Source of the DNA: JAZLDV01 sp045614925
GTDB lineage: Bacteria; Bacillota_I; Bacilli_A; Erysipelotrichales; Coprobacillaceae
Assembly: GCA_045614925.1 (NCBI GenBank)
Contig: JAZLDV010000136.1
Span: forward strand, 1 to 9,533
Length of the DNA: 9,533 nt
Direction: 5' to 3'
A program made the position numbers and the translations under genes. Below, in pieces: positions 1-5,470 of this stretch. The first letter of the stretch is position 1. Every line of letters begins with the position of its first letter. A model generated the notes under the pieces. The model ran no database searches, was not told the origin of the DNA, and worked only from the letters and a program-made list of their open reading frames with translations.

Positions 1-1
1 G

Positions 2-106
2 GTAGATAAAGTTTTTGAAGAAGAAATGTTAGATGAAGAAGATGAAAACACATTTAAAGACTTTCAGAACTTTATTAAAGATTTTAGAGATGGAGAGAAA
101 AAATGA
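2..106 (+). CDS. C-terminal end of an unknown acidic phage protein (partial)
   Basis: Only the last 34 codons lie in the window, read in the frame that begins at base 2 and ends at TGA 104-106. The peptide is strongly acidic (runs such as EEEMLDEEDE) and ends FRDGEKK. Its stop overlaps the ATG of the next gene (ATGA, 103-106), so the two are translationally coupled in the recombination operon. The purine-rich GGAGAG at 92-97 inside this tail serves as the next gene's ribosome binding site. In comparable phage operons a nuclease, a host-nuclease inhibitor or another accessory gene often sits here, but nothing in these residues identifies the product. Confidence 0.6.
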   Translation, partial: VDKVFEEEMLDEEDENTFKDFQNFIKDFRDGEKK

Positions 107-714
107 AATATGAAAATATAGAAAAAGCTAATAAACAAATAAGAACAATGGAAATTGAAAGAAAAGATAAAAAGACAGGTAAGATTACTAAAAAAGAATA
201 TGCTGAAGTAAATCAAAGAATTAAAGCATTTAGAATGTGTTACCCTGATGGATTTATTAAAACTGAACTAATTAAAGATGAAGATGGAATATGTATGTTT
301 AAAGCAATAGTAGGTTATACAATGCACATATTTGATTTTGATGGTCAAACACAAGTTAAAACAATAACTGATAAAGAATACATATTAGGTACAGGTTATG
401 CAAGAGAAGAAAGAGATAGTTCTTATATAAATGCTACATCATACATTGAGAATTGTGAAACAAGTGCAGTTGGTAGAGCTTTAGGTATGTGTGGATTTGG
501 TATAGATACTGCAGTAGCAAGCTATGAAGAAATGAAACAAGTTGAAAATGCAGAACTACACAATAGATTACAAATACAATACCAAATAAATAAACTTATG
601 AACTCTAAAGGTATTACACCTGATGAAGTAGTAACTCAATTTAATAAGAAGAGTTCAGATATGACTGATGAAGAACTTTTGGAAGTTAAAAATTGGTTGG
701 AGAGCAAAAAATGA
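103..714 (+). CDS. Putative single-strand annealing recombinase (Rad52/ERF-like)
   Basis: The product is 203 aa. Residues about 31-140 form an alpha/beta core, with the conserved-looking block AEVNQRIKAFRMCYPDG (34-50) and the signature ENCETSAVGRALGMCGFG (116-133). The Thr-Ser-Ala-Val-Gly-Arg-Ala-Leu-Gly type motif is what I associate with the ERF/Rad52-superfamily annealing proteins of Firmicutes phages. The C-terminal 60 residues are helical and charged and resemble a tail that could bind partners. The role would be annealing SSB-coated single strands during phage recombination and replication. Context agrees: a NinB-like gene and ssb follow in the same operon. Start is ATG 103 with GGAGAG just upstream, overlapping the previous stop. 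Many homologues are simply annotated hypothetical, so the annealing role is inferred from motif and neighbours. Confidence 0.65.
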   Translation: MKYENIEKANKQIRTMEIERKDKKTGKITKKEYAEVNQRIKAFRMCYPDGFIKTELIKDEDGICMFKAIVGYTMHIFDFDGQTQVKTITDKEYILGTGYAREERDSSYINATSYIENCETSAVGRALGMCGFGIDTAVASYEEMKQVENAELHNRLQIQYQINKLMNSKGITPDEVVTQFNKKSSDMTDEELLEVKNWLESKK

Positions 715-932
715 AAATACTATTTAATACAACAATAAGAATCACAAATTTAGATGAGAGTGCTTATACAAAACTAATTGACTTTTTAGAAGATGGATAT
801 ACAACTTATGAAGAAATAGATTTTGAAGAGTTCACTATTGATGAGAGAAGTGAAGAAGAAAAATATGAAGATTGGAAATGGGAACAAGCTGATTTATACA
901 ATGATGAAGTAAGAATGGGATTAAGAGAATGA
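711..932 (+). CDS. Small acidic hypothetical protein
   Basis: I place the start at ATG 711, not at an in-frame TTG at 693, because GGAGAG (699-704) sits six bases before 711 and the ATG overlaps the previous stop (ATGA 711-714). The 73-aa product begins with a short beta-like stretch (MKILFNTTIRITNL) and becomes very acidic: residues 28-65 are rich in Glu, Asp and Tyr, with KYEDWKWEQADLYNDE near the end. No metal-binding motif, membrane segment or enzyme signature is visible. Lying between the annealing protein and the NinB-like gene, with overlaps on both sides, it is probably an accessory of the recombination module. A DNA-mimic or inhibitor role would fit the charge but is speculation. Confidence 0.6.
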   Translation: MKILFNTTIRITNLDESAYTKLIDFLEDGYTTYEEIDFEEFTIDERSEEEKYEDWKWEQADLYNDEVRMGLRE

Positions 933-1366
933 TTGGCAATGTACCTGAATTAATAACATACCTAGTAACTCAAGATAGAGAAAAAACATTTGAATTAAAA
1001 GAACATAAACCAAAAAGAAGTTTAAGTCAAAATGCTTATGCTTGGAAATTAATAAATGAACTTGGAAATAAACTAGGTATGTCTAAAGAAGATTTGTATA
1101 AGCAAATGCTTGAAGATTATGGACAATCAATAATAGTTAGCTTACTTGATGAGATTAATCCTGAACACTATTTTAAGTATTACAAACAAATAGGTAAAGG
1201 TAAAACTAATGGTAAAGGATTTAATCACTATAGAGTTTATAAAGGTTCAAGTGAGTTTAACACTCTAGAAATGAAATACTTTCTAGATGGAATAATACAA
1301 GAGTGTGAAAATGTAGGAATACCTACATTAACACAAGAGCAAATAGAAAGGTTGAAATTAATATGA
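929..1366 (+). CDS. NinB/Orf-like recombination mediator
   Basis: The product is 145 aa. The landmark is KPKRSLSQNAYAWKLINELG at residues 27-46, a block characteristic of the NinB (lambda Orf) family and its Firmicutes phage relatives. It is followed by a helical region (GMSKEDLYKQMLEDYGQ) and a C-terminal helix ending at LTQEQIERLKLI. Lambda Orf binds single-stranded DNA and SSB and can stand in for RecFOR functions, so the likely job here is loading the annealing protein onto SSB-coated DNA. The gene overlaps its neighbours by four bases on both sides (ATGA at 929-932 and 1363-1366) and immediately precedes ssb, the order expected for this partnership. The assignment rests on the motif and operon position; overall identity to lambda NinB is probably low. 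Confidence 0.7.
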   Translation: MIGNVPELITYLVTQDREKTFELKEHKPKRSLSQNAYAWKLINELGNKLGMSKEDLYKQMLEDYGQSIIVSLLDEINPEHYFKYYKQIGKGKTNGKGFNHYRVYKGSSEFNTLEMKYFLDGIIQECENVGIPTLTQEQIERLKLI

Positions 1367-1773
1367 ATAAGATAATTGTATCAGGAAGATTAACAAAAGA
1401 TGGAGAAACAAGAACTACTGAATCAGGAAAATCAGTTTATTCAGGATCAGTAGCAGTAAATAGAAAATTTAAAAAAGAAGATGGAACTTATGATACTGAC
1501 TTTTTCAATTTTGTTTATTGGAATGTAAGTGATAAGTTCAGTCAATATTTAAAAAAGGGTAAAGCAGTTATTATTGAAGGAAGTTTACAAAATAGAAGTT
1601 ATGAAGATAAAGACAAAAACAAAAGATATGTGACTGAAATAATAGCTGAAAGAATTGAACTAACAGGTGAGAGTAAAAAAGAAGTAGAAACTGAAGTAGT
1701 ACAAGAAATGAAACATACAACTGATTACCAAGAAAATGAAATTGTACTAGAAGATTCTGATTTACCATTTTAA
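1363..1773 (+). CDS. ssb: Single-stranded DNA-binding protein
   Basis: The product is 136 aa, close to the usual size of phage SSBs. The N-terminal 100 residues fit an OB fold: MNKIIVSGRLTKDGETR, then SGSVAVNRKFKKEDG, TDFFNFVYWNVSDKFSQYLKKGKAVIIEGSLQ and YVTEIIAERIEL, with the aromatic FFNFVYW strand that stacks on bases. A flexible linker (about 104-127) follows, and the protein ends in the acidic tip EDSDLPF, the classical docking peptide for SSB partner proteins. It coats single strands during phage replication and recombination and would interact with the NinB-like and annealing proteins encoded just upstream. The ATG overlaps the previous stop. It is the last gene of the operon before a structured spacer. 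Confidence 0.93.
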   Translation: MNKIIVSGRLTKDGETRTTESGKSVYSGSVAVNRKFKKEDGTYDTDFFNFVYWNVSDKFSQYLKKGKAVIIEGSLQNRSYEDKDKNKRYVTEIIAERIELTGESKKEVETEVVQEMKHTTDYQENEIVLEDSDLPF

Positions 1774-1775
1774 TT

Positions 1776-1810
1776 AACTCATAGTAACAAAGCATTCTTT
1801 TGAGTTTTAT
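1776..1810 (+). terminator. Weak terminator-like hairpin after ssb
   Basis: AACTCA (1776-1781) pairs with TGAGTT (1801-1806). Inside it AAAG (1789-1792) pairs with CTTT (1797-1800) around a CATT loop, leaving a seven-base bulge on the 5' side. A short T-rich stretch (TTTTATT) follows. The stem is AT-rich and bulged, so termination would be inefficient at best. It lies directly after the ssb stop and may mark the end of the recombination operon or only partially reduce read-through. Confidence 0.3.
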
Positions 1811-1827
1811 TCATATAGTCCCCCTAA

Positions 1828-1863
1828 TCCAATACCATTTTTATTGCTTTGGGTGGTATTGGA
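1828..1863 (+). other. 10-bp perfect inverted repeat in the ssb-downstream spacer
   Basis: TCCAATACCA (1828-1837) is the exact reverse complement of TGGTATTGGA (1854-1863), with a 16-base T/G-rich loop. No T-run follows, so it is not a standard terminator. It sits between ssb and the coiled-coil gene, 17 bases before that gene's SD, preceded by a C-run (TCCCCC at 1819-1824). It could be a protein-binding palindrome, an origin element or an mRNA hairpin. I see no promoter with acceptable -35/-10 spacing in this spacer. Confidence 0.5.
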
Positions 1864-1879
1864 AATCCTAATGGGTAAC

Positions 1880-1908
1880 AAGGAGAAATTATGTTAAAGG
1901 AGAAATTA
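1880..1908 (+). repeat. Duplicated 12-base SD word around a start codon
   Basis: AAGGAGAAATTA occurs exactly at 1880-1891 and again at 1897-1908, 17 bases apart, on either side of the ATG at 1891. The first copy gives correct SD spacing. The second is inside the coding region with no start codon suitably downstream. It may be a small duplication or a standby ribosome site. Confidence 0.6.
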
Positions 1909-2391
1909 ATAAAAATAAAAGAAGGAATTAAGAAATCAAATCTAGTTAGATTATTAAAGTCAAGAACAATAATAAAAGAACTAGAAAATATGATAGGGGA
2001 ATTGGGAAAAGAAAAACAAGAATTAATAGATAGAAATAGAGTATTGAATCTTGAAATTAGAAAATATAATAGACAAGAAAATAAAGCAGCTGAATTTAAA
2101 AAAGAAATAAAGAAACTAGAAGATTTAGTAAATAGTTTTGAATATGAAAAACAACAAGTAACTGATGAATTATTAGAAACACAAGGTGAACTATTTAATG
2201 CAAATCTAGAATTAAAAAAATATAAGATTCAATGTGAAGAGTATGAACAACAAATCAAAGACTATAGAACTGAAGGTAAATACTTAATAAAGAAAATAAA
2301 AGCAGGTAGAACACCTAATACTATTAAAACTAAAATATCAAAACCTATGTCTGGAAATGTAATCAAGTATATGAGGGAAGAACATGAATAA
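1891..2391 (+). CDS. Coiled-coil protein of unknown function
   Basis: The product is 166 aa, almost entirely helical and highly charged. Residues about 27-135 show repeating hydrophobic/charged spacing (ELENMIGELGKEKQELIDRNRVLNLEIRKY, then EFKKEIKKLEDLVNSFEYEKQQ, then ELLETQGELFNANLELKKYK), typical of a long coiled coil. The C-terminus (about 136-160) is basic and Thr/Ser/Pro-rich and could contact nucleic acid. There is no signal peptide or membrane segment. The SD AAGGAG (1880-1885) is five bases before the ATG, and a second identical 12-base copy of that SD region lies inside codons 3-6. The gene overlaps the next one by eight bases. Scaffolding, oligomerisation or replication-accessory roles are possible, but the sequence does not decide. 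Confidence 0.7.
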   Translation: MLKEKLIKIKEGIKKSNLVRLLKSRTIIKELENMIGELGKEKQELIDRNRVLNLEIRKYNRQENKAAEFKKEIKKLEDLVNSFEYEKQQVTDELLETQGELFNANLELKKYKIQCEEYEQQIKDYRTEGKYLIKKIKAGRTPNTIKTKISKPMSGNVIKYMREEHE

Positions 2392-2605
2392 TTGGTTATC
2401 ATTTGAAGATATTGAAAAATTAAGTAATGAGAAAACTGAAAACAGAATTTATTGCAAGAATTGTGGACACACTTTGAATATATCTAACCAAAGAGAAAAG
2501 AGAATTTGCAATCATTGTGGTATGTATGTTTTTAAAGATGAGAAAGAAGAGTTTAAATATAGAATGTTAAATAGCTATAAAGGGGCAAAAAGAAAGGAAG
2601 TGTAA
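2384..2605 (+). CDS. Small zinc-ribbon phage protein
   Basis: The product is 73 aa. Two CxxC knuckles, CKNCG (Cys24 and Cys27) and CNHCG (Cys42 and Cys45), separated by 14 residues, make a four-Cys zinc ribbon, with a short polar N-terminus (MNNWLSFEDIEKLSNEK) and a basic C-terminus (SYKGAKRKEV). Proteins of this size and pattern are common in middle-gene clusters of Firmicutes phages and are probably nucleic-acid or protein adaptors; no catalytic residues are evident. The ATG overlaps the end of the coiled-coil gene, with AGGGAAG just upstream. The last codons form one arm of an 11-bp inverted repeat that reaches the methyltransferase leader, so the stop codon lies in the loop of a possible mRNA hairpin. 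Confidence 0.75.
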   Translation: MNNWLSFEDIEKLSNEKTENRIYCKNCGHTLNISNQREKRICNHCGMYVFKDEKEEFKYRMLNSYKGAKRKEV

Positions 2606-2632
2606 ATCCTCACCTCAATCCGCCCCTTTATA
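2576..2632 (+). promoter_or_regulatory. 11-bp perfect inverted repeat spanning the zinc-ribbon stop codon
   Basis: TATAAAGGGGC (2576-2586) and GCCCCTTTATA (2622-2632) are exact reverse complements with a 35-base loop. The loop can itself form a small stem (GTG 2600-2602 with CAC 2611-2613, flanked by further pairs) around the TAA stop. No T-tract follows, so it does not look like an intrinsic terminator. The 3' arm ends eight bases before the GGAG SD (2641-2644) of the methyltransferase. It is a plausible mRNA element controlling coupling or translation of the downstream gene. Confidence 0.5.
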
Positions 2633-2649
2633 CATAGATGGGAGAAGAT

Positions 2650-3129
2650 ATGATACAACAAAGTATATTTGATATGTTATATACAAAATATAAAATAAAT
2701 AAACCAATAAGATTAATAGAGTTTTTTGCAGGTTATGGATCACAGGCATTGGCTCTGAAGTATTTAGGCGTACCATTTGAACATTGGAAAATTTGTGAAT
2801 GGGCAGTTAAAAGTATTCAAGCATATAAAGATATTCATTTTACTGATGAACATTTAGAAATAAACAAAACTAAAGAAGAAATAATAGATGAGCTTTATAA
2901 GTTAGGAATATCTGCTAATTACAATGAACCAATGAGTAGAGAACAAATAGCAAGATTAAATGAAACACAATTAAAAACAATACTTGAAAATATTGTTATT
3001 ACACATAATTTAGTAAATATTCAACAAGTGAAGGGAAGTGATTTAGAGATAAGTGATGTTGACAAGTATGAATATATTTTGACATATTCATTCCCTTGCC
3101 AAGACTTATCTCTCCCGGCTAGCTGGTAA
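2650..3129 (+). CDS. C5 cytosine DNA methyltransferase, N-terminal part (frame-broken)
   Basis: The 159-aa fragment carries the SAM-binding motif I (EFFAGYGSQALALKYLG, residues 24-40) and the catalytic motif IV TYSFPCQDLSL (145-155), with the nucleophilic Cys150. A helical insertion (60-120) lies between them, as is usual in phage Dcm-type enzymes. After DLSL the frame runs into PASW and a TAA. The expected continuation, AGKRQGM, is present in the +1 frame from base 3122. I choose ATG 2650 over ATG 2638 because GGAG (2641-2644) precedes it with five-base spacing and 2638 has no SD. An intact enzyme would methylate cytosine at C5 in a short target, protecting phage DNA from host restriction. 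Alone, this fragment lacks the target-recognition domain and the later motifs. Confidence 0.85.
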   Translation: MIQQSIFDMLYTKYKINKPIRLIEFFAGYGSQALALKYLGVPFEHWKICEWAVKSIQAYKDIHFTDEHLEINKTKEEIIDELYKLGISANYNEPMSREQIARLNETQLKTILENIVITHNLVNIQQVKGSDLEISDVDKYEYILTYSFPCQDLSLPASW

Positions 3130-3139
3130 AAGACAAGGA

Positions 3140-4561
3140 ATGAATGACACATCTACTAGAAGTGGTATGTTATGGGAAGTAGAGAGGATCCTTGATGAAT
3201 GTAAAGAATTAGGTAATCTCCCTTCAGTTCTCATTATGGAGAATGTCCCTCAAGTTCATGGGGAAGGTGCAGTAAATGACTTTAATAAATGGCAATTAAA
3301 GTTAGAAGAACTAGGTTATAAGAATTATTGGGAAGATTTAATAGCAACTGATTATGGAATACCACAAACTAGAAATAGATGTTTTATGGTTTCTATACTT
3401 GGTGATTATAGTTATTCATTTCCACCAAAACAAGAACTTAAATTAAAACTAAAAGATATGTTAGAAGATAATGTAGATGAAAAGTATTATTTAAGTGATA
3501 AGATGATTAATTATGTTTTAAATAGAACACCAATAGGAGAAAAAGATAATTATGCAGGAAATATTATTGGAAATGATGCCATTAAAAATGCAGGAACATT
3601 AACAACAAAAGGTAGCAATACTGGAACTAGCTGCAGAGCAAGTGATAATTTTATAGTAGATAATATGACACAAGATGAAATAAACAAAAAAATATATTTG
3701 AAAGATACTGAAAATTATATTGAGTGGGAAGATGGCAAGAATATACAAATGAATTGTCGAGCTTGGAAAGATGATAAAGTTATTGCAACTCTGAATACAG
3801 GTGGAGAAACAAAGATATTGGTAAAAAACAATACTAAAAAAGGTTATTTAGAAGCTGAAGATGGAGATGGCATAGATATTTCAACAAGAATGGAATACCA
3901 TAGGGGAACAGTTCAAAAAGGTAAAACTCAAACAATTTCAACTATGGGTGGAGAAAATAATGGTGTTGTAGTAAATGTTCAAACTTGTTTATTAAAAAAC
4001 AAAGGAACAAAAATATCTAGATTAACAGATAATGCTAATACATTAATGGCAAGAGATTATAAAGGTTTTGGTAATCAAGAAATGAATGCAGTTATAGAAA
4101 CTGATATGAAAAGAGAATTATGCAACAAATTGATTCAAAATAATATGGTGAAAGAAAATGATGTTATAAGACATAGTTATACAACTTCTAGAAATGAGAA
4201 TTGGGAACAAAGAAATGTAGAAAAAAACAACATTAGTCCTACACTAGATACAAGATGTGATTGTTTAGGTGTAGTTACATTAGGAAATTATAGTCCAAGT
4301 GGTCATAATGCAGCTAGAGTGGTAGATAATGAGCATTCTGCACCAACAGTTATGGAAAATCATGGAACTATTACAGCTACTCAAACATCTGATTTAAGAA
4401 TAAGAAAATTAACACCTAGAGAATGTTTTAGATTAATGGGTGTAAAAGATGAAGATTTTGAAAAGGTTGCTAAAAATCAAAGCAATGCAAGCTTATACCA
4501 TTTAGCAGGGGATTCTATTGTTGTTGATGTTATCAAAGCAATCTTAAAGGAGATGTTATGA
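3140..4561 (+). CDS. C5 cytosine DNA methyltransferase, C-terminal part (frame-broken)
   Basis: The 473-aa product carries motif VI (LIMENVPQVHG, ENV at 34-36), motif VIII (GIPQTRNRCFMVSIL, 73-87), a long variable target-recognition region (about 100-420), motif IX (RKLTPRECFRLMG, 422-434) and motif X (LAGDSIVVDVI, 455-465). The homologous frame extends upstream to 3122 (AGKRQG), so ATG 3140 is an internal Met of the original enzyme. AAGGA directly abuts that ATG, a poor spacing for independent initiation. If expressed by reinitiation from the TAA ten bases upstream, a split enzyme is conceivable, since two-subunit C5 methyltransferases such as M.AquI are known. The last codons contain AAAGGAG, the SD of the next small gene, whose ATG overlaps the stop. 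Confidence 0.85.
   Translation: MNDTSTRSGMLWEVERILDECKELGNLPSVLIMENVPQVHGEGAVNDFNKWQLKLEELGYKNYWEDLIATDYGIPQTRNRCFMVSILGDYSYSFPPKQELKLKLKDMLEDNVDEKYYLSDKMINYVLNRTPIGEKDNYAGNIIGNDAIKNAGTLTTKGSNTGTSCRASDNFIVDNMTQDEINKKIYLKDTENYIEWEDGKNIQMNCRAWKDDKVIATLNTGGETKILVKNNTKKGYLEAEDGDGIDISTRMEYHRGTVQKGKTQTISTMGGENNGVVVNVQTCLLKNKGTKISRLTDNANTLMARDYKGFGNQEMNAVIETDMKRELCNKLIQNNMVKENDVIRHSYTTSRNENWEQRNVEKNNISPTLDTRCDCLGVVTLGNYSPSGHNAARVVDNEHSAPTVMENHGTITATQTSDLRIRKLTPRECFRLMGVKDEDFEKVAKNQSNASLYHLAGDSIVVDVIKAILKEML
3590..4378 (+). repeat. Degenerate protein-level repeats in the methyltransferase variable domain
   Basis: The variable domain contains about six copies of a loose motif, a Thr-rich TL/TI/TV turn followed by Gly/Asn/Asp residues and a V-V/I-V strand. 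Copies are AGTLTTKG...DNFIV (residues 151-173), VIATLNTGGETKILV (214-228), TQTISTMGGENNGVVVN (263-279), NANTLMARDYKG...AVIE (298-320), ISPTLDTRCDCLGVV (365-379) and SAPTVMENHGTITAT (400-414). DNA identity between copies is low, so the array is old. It suggests a repeat-built recognition domain rather than a compact TRD. Confidence 0.5.
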
Positions 4562-4707
4562 ATATTCAATATGCAATAGAAAAATTAACTGAATTATTGA
4601 TAAAACAAGATATAAAAGATAAACAAGTTGGCCAAAAAGAGTTGATTAGCAAAACTGCAGCTTATAAAAGTTTAATTGATTTATTAAAGGAGATAGAAAA
4701 TGAATAA
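4558..4707 (+). CDS. 49-aa hypothetical protein
   Basis: This short gene starts at ATG 4558, overlapping the methyltransferase stop (ATGA), with a good SD AAAGGAG at 4546-4552 and five-base spacing. It ends at TAA 4705-4707, overlapping the next gene's ATG at 4700. The product (MNIQYAIEKLTELLIKQ ... YKSLIDLLKEIENE) is helical and charged, with two amphipathic helices and no Cys. Tight coupling on both sides and clean SDs support it as a real gene. I do not recognise the family. Its end, AAAGGAGATAGAAAATGAATA, resembles the later small-gene junctions in this cluster, hinting at duplication of a small-gene unit. Confidence 0.65.
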   Translation: MNIQYAIEKLTELLIKQDIKDKQVGQKELISKTAAYKSLIDLLKEIENE

Positions 4708-4999
4708 TGGAATAAAATTTGGTTTATCTAACATACAAATATCAACTGATGGAGAAACTTATAAACCATTAGCGCCTACAACTCAAGAAGTTTTTGTAAG
4801 ATTTGAAGAAACTGAACCAATAAATGATAAATATGATTTTGATTTTACACAACCTATTGAATTTAGTTGTAGATTAACAAAAAAGAAAAAAGGAACAATA
4901 TTTGAAAGATGTTTATATTATAGACATAGTAAAAAGAAAAGAATTAGAAAGAAATATGATATAAAAAGAATATTGTTTAGTTTAGGAGATAAAGAATGA
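4700..4999 (+). CDS. Hypothetical protein with basic C-terminus
   Basis: The product is 99 aa. The N-terminal half looks beta-rich (MNNGIKFGLSNIQISTDGETYKPL, then EVFVRFEETEPIND). The second half contains QPIEFSCRL followed by a very basic stretch, TKKKKGTIFERCLYYRHSKKKRIRKKYDIKR (60-90), suggesting nucleic-acid contact. It ends FSLGDKE, a C-terminal peptide shared with the following small gene. SD AAAGGAG (4686-4692) lies seven bases before the ATG. The gene overlaps neighbours on both sides. I do not recognise a characterised family; the KKKRIRKKY pattern is reminiscent of small phage proteins seen in Firmicutes middle-gene clusters, but I cannot attach a function. Confidence 0.65.
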   Translation: MNNGIKFGLSNIQISTDGETYKPLAPTTQEVFVRFEETEPINDKYDFDFTQPIEFSCRLTKKKKGTIFERCLYYRHSKKKRIRKKYDIKRILFSLGDKE

Positions 5000-5380
5000 A
5001 CAAAGAAGAATTAATTAAAGATATAAAAGAAATGCTAATAATGATATTTGATAGTTATGGTGTACTAAATCATTATCAAGTAGAATTAATTGAAGATACA
5101 TTAAAAGATTGTTTGGAATATTTAGGAGATAAAGAAAATGAATAGAGATTTAGATTATGTATTAAATTATATGGTTAAATATACACAAGATAGATATATG
5201 CAAGATAGTGAACCTATGTTAAATCATAGAGATATTGAATTAGTATTAAAACATATATGGGAATTAGAAGATAAAATAAACAAAGCAATAGAATATATAA
5301 AAAAAGTGTTTCCAACTGATTTTTGTGAGATGGAATATGAGAGTGCAATAAAACTTTTAGAAATATTAGGAGATAAAGAA
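4982..5380 (+). repeat. Three copies of TTAGGAGATAAAGAA (LGDKE-coding/RBS word)
   Basis: The 15-base word is identical at 4982-4996, 5122-5136 and 5366-5380. In all three it is read in frame as Leu-Gly-Asp-Lys-Glu. At the first two sites it also provides the AGGAG SD for the next gene (ATG at 4996 and 5138). The third copy is internal to the 107-aa gene and has no start codon after it, as if a former gene boundary had been absorbed. A related junction, AAAGGAGATAGAAAATG, occurs at 4686-4702. Confidence 0.75.
4996..5145 (+). CDS. 49-aa hypothetical protein
   Basis: The gene runs from ATG 4996 to TAG 5143-5145, overlapping the preceding stop (ATGA) and the next ATG (5138). SD AGGAG at 4984-4988 has seven-base spacing. 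The product (MNKEELIKDIKEMLIMIFDSYGVLNHYQVELIEDTLKDCLEYLGDKENE) is an acidic two-helix protein. Its end, LGDKENE, echoes the C-termini of its neighbours, suggesting that the small genes here arose by duplication or share a junction cassette. No motif identifies a function. The strong SD and exact coupling make it a credible gene despite its size. Confidence 0.65.
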   Translation: MNKEELIKDIKEMLIMIFDSYGVLNHYQVELIEDTLKDCLEYLGDKENE

Positions 5381-5461
5381 CAAGAAGAATACATATTAAC
5401 AAAAGATGAGAATGGAACAACACAAATTAATGGGGAATGGTATAGAGTAGAGAAAAAGTAG
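5138..5461 (+). CDS. Hypothetical acidic helical protein
   Basis: The product is 107 aa, predominantly helical: LDYVLNYMVKYTQDRYMQ, then RDIELVLKHIWELEDKINKAIEYIKKVF, then YESAIKLLEILGDKEQEEYIL. It closes with a short beta-like segment (TTQINGEWYRVEKK). Residues 77-81 are the LGDKE peptide encoded by the third copy of the repeated 15-base word, but here the protein continues for another 26 residues, consistent with fusion of a small ORF to an extra tail. The SD AGGAG (5124-5128) is nine bases before the ATG. The HTH regulator gene begins just after its stop. No known family recognised. Confidence 0.6.
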   Translation: MNRDLDYVLNYMVKYTQDRYMQDSEPMLNHRDIELVLKHIWELEDKINKAIEYIKKVFPTDFCEMEYESAIKLLEILGDKEQEEYILTKDENGTTQINGEWYRVEKK

Positions 5462-5470
5462 GTGAGATAA

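Larger units (their letters stand above)
2650..4561 (+). pseudogene. Complete C5 methyltransferase reading split by a 7-base insertion
   Basis: Frames 2650-3129 and 3122-4561 together encode one continuous C5 methyltransferase: motif I, motif IV PCQ, motif VI ENV, motif VIII QTRNR, a variable domain, motif IX RKLTPRECFRLMG and motif X GDSIVV. At the join, the expected codons for S-L-A-G-K-R (TCT CTC GCT GGT AAA AGA) are interrupted by CCGGCTA at 3115-3121, seven bases that shift the frame and create TAA 3127-3129. Removing seven bases restores the family consensus exactly; removing one base would restore the frame but leave two extra residues. The lesion sits in a small GC-rich patch forming the near-palindrome CCGGCTAGCTGG (3115-3126). 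It may be a true mutation, an assembly error, or much less likely a recoding site or a functional two-chain enzyme. Confidence 0.7.

Noticed and set aside
693..710. TTG start extending the small acidic protein by six codons
   Set aside because: ATG 711 has correct SD spacing and overlaps the upstream stop; the TTG at 693 has no SD.
1571..1795. Minus-strand ORF opposite ssb
   Set aside because: Leu/Phe-rich reading typical of the complement of a Lys/Glu-rich gene; no SD; fully inside a convincing ssb.
1800..1819. Promoter TTGAGT...TATAGT after ssb
   Set aside because: The two hexamers are only eight bases apart, far from the 16-18 needed, and TTGAGT is part of a hairpin arm.
2638..2649. Upstream ATG for the methyltransferase
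   Set aside because: No SD before 2638, whereas GGAG at 2641-2644 is correctly spaced for ATG 2650, giving the family-like start MIQQSIFDML.
3106..3129. Programmed frameshift in the methyltransferase
   Set aside because: The zero-frame codons (CTC CCG GCT) offer no good +1 re-pairing, no stimulatory stem is evident, and a shift without removing the extra bases would leave two inserted residues in a conserved loop. Mutation or assembly error is simpler.
5214..5423. Minus-strand ORF opposite the 107-aa gene
   Set aside because: Hydrophobic shadow of an A-rich coding strand with no initiation signal and no recognisable motif.
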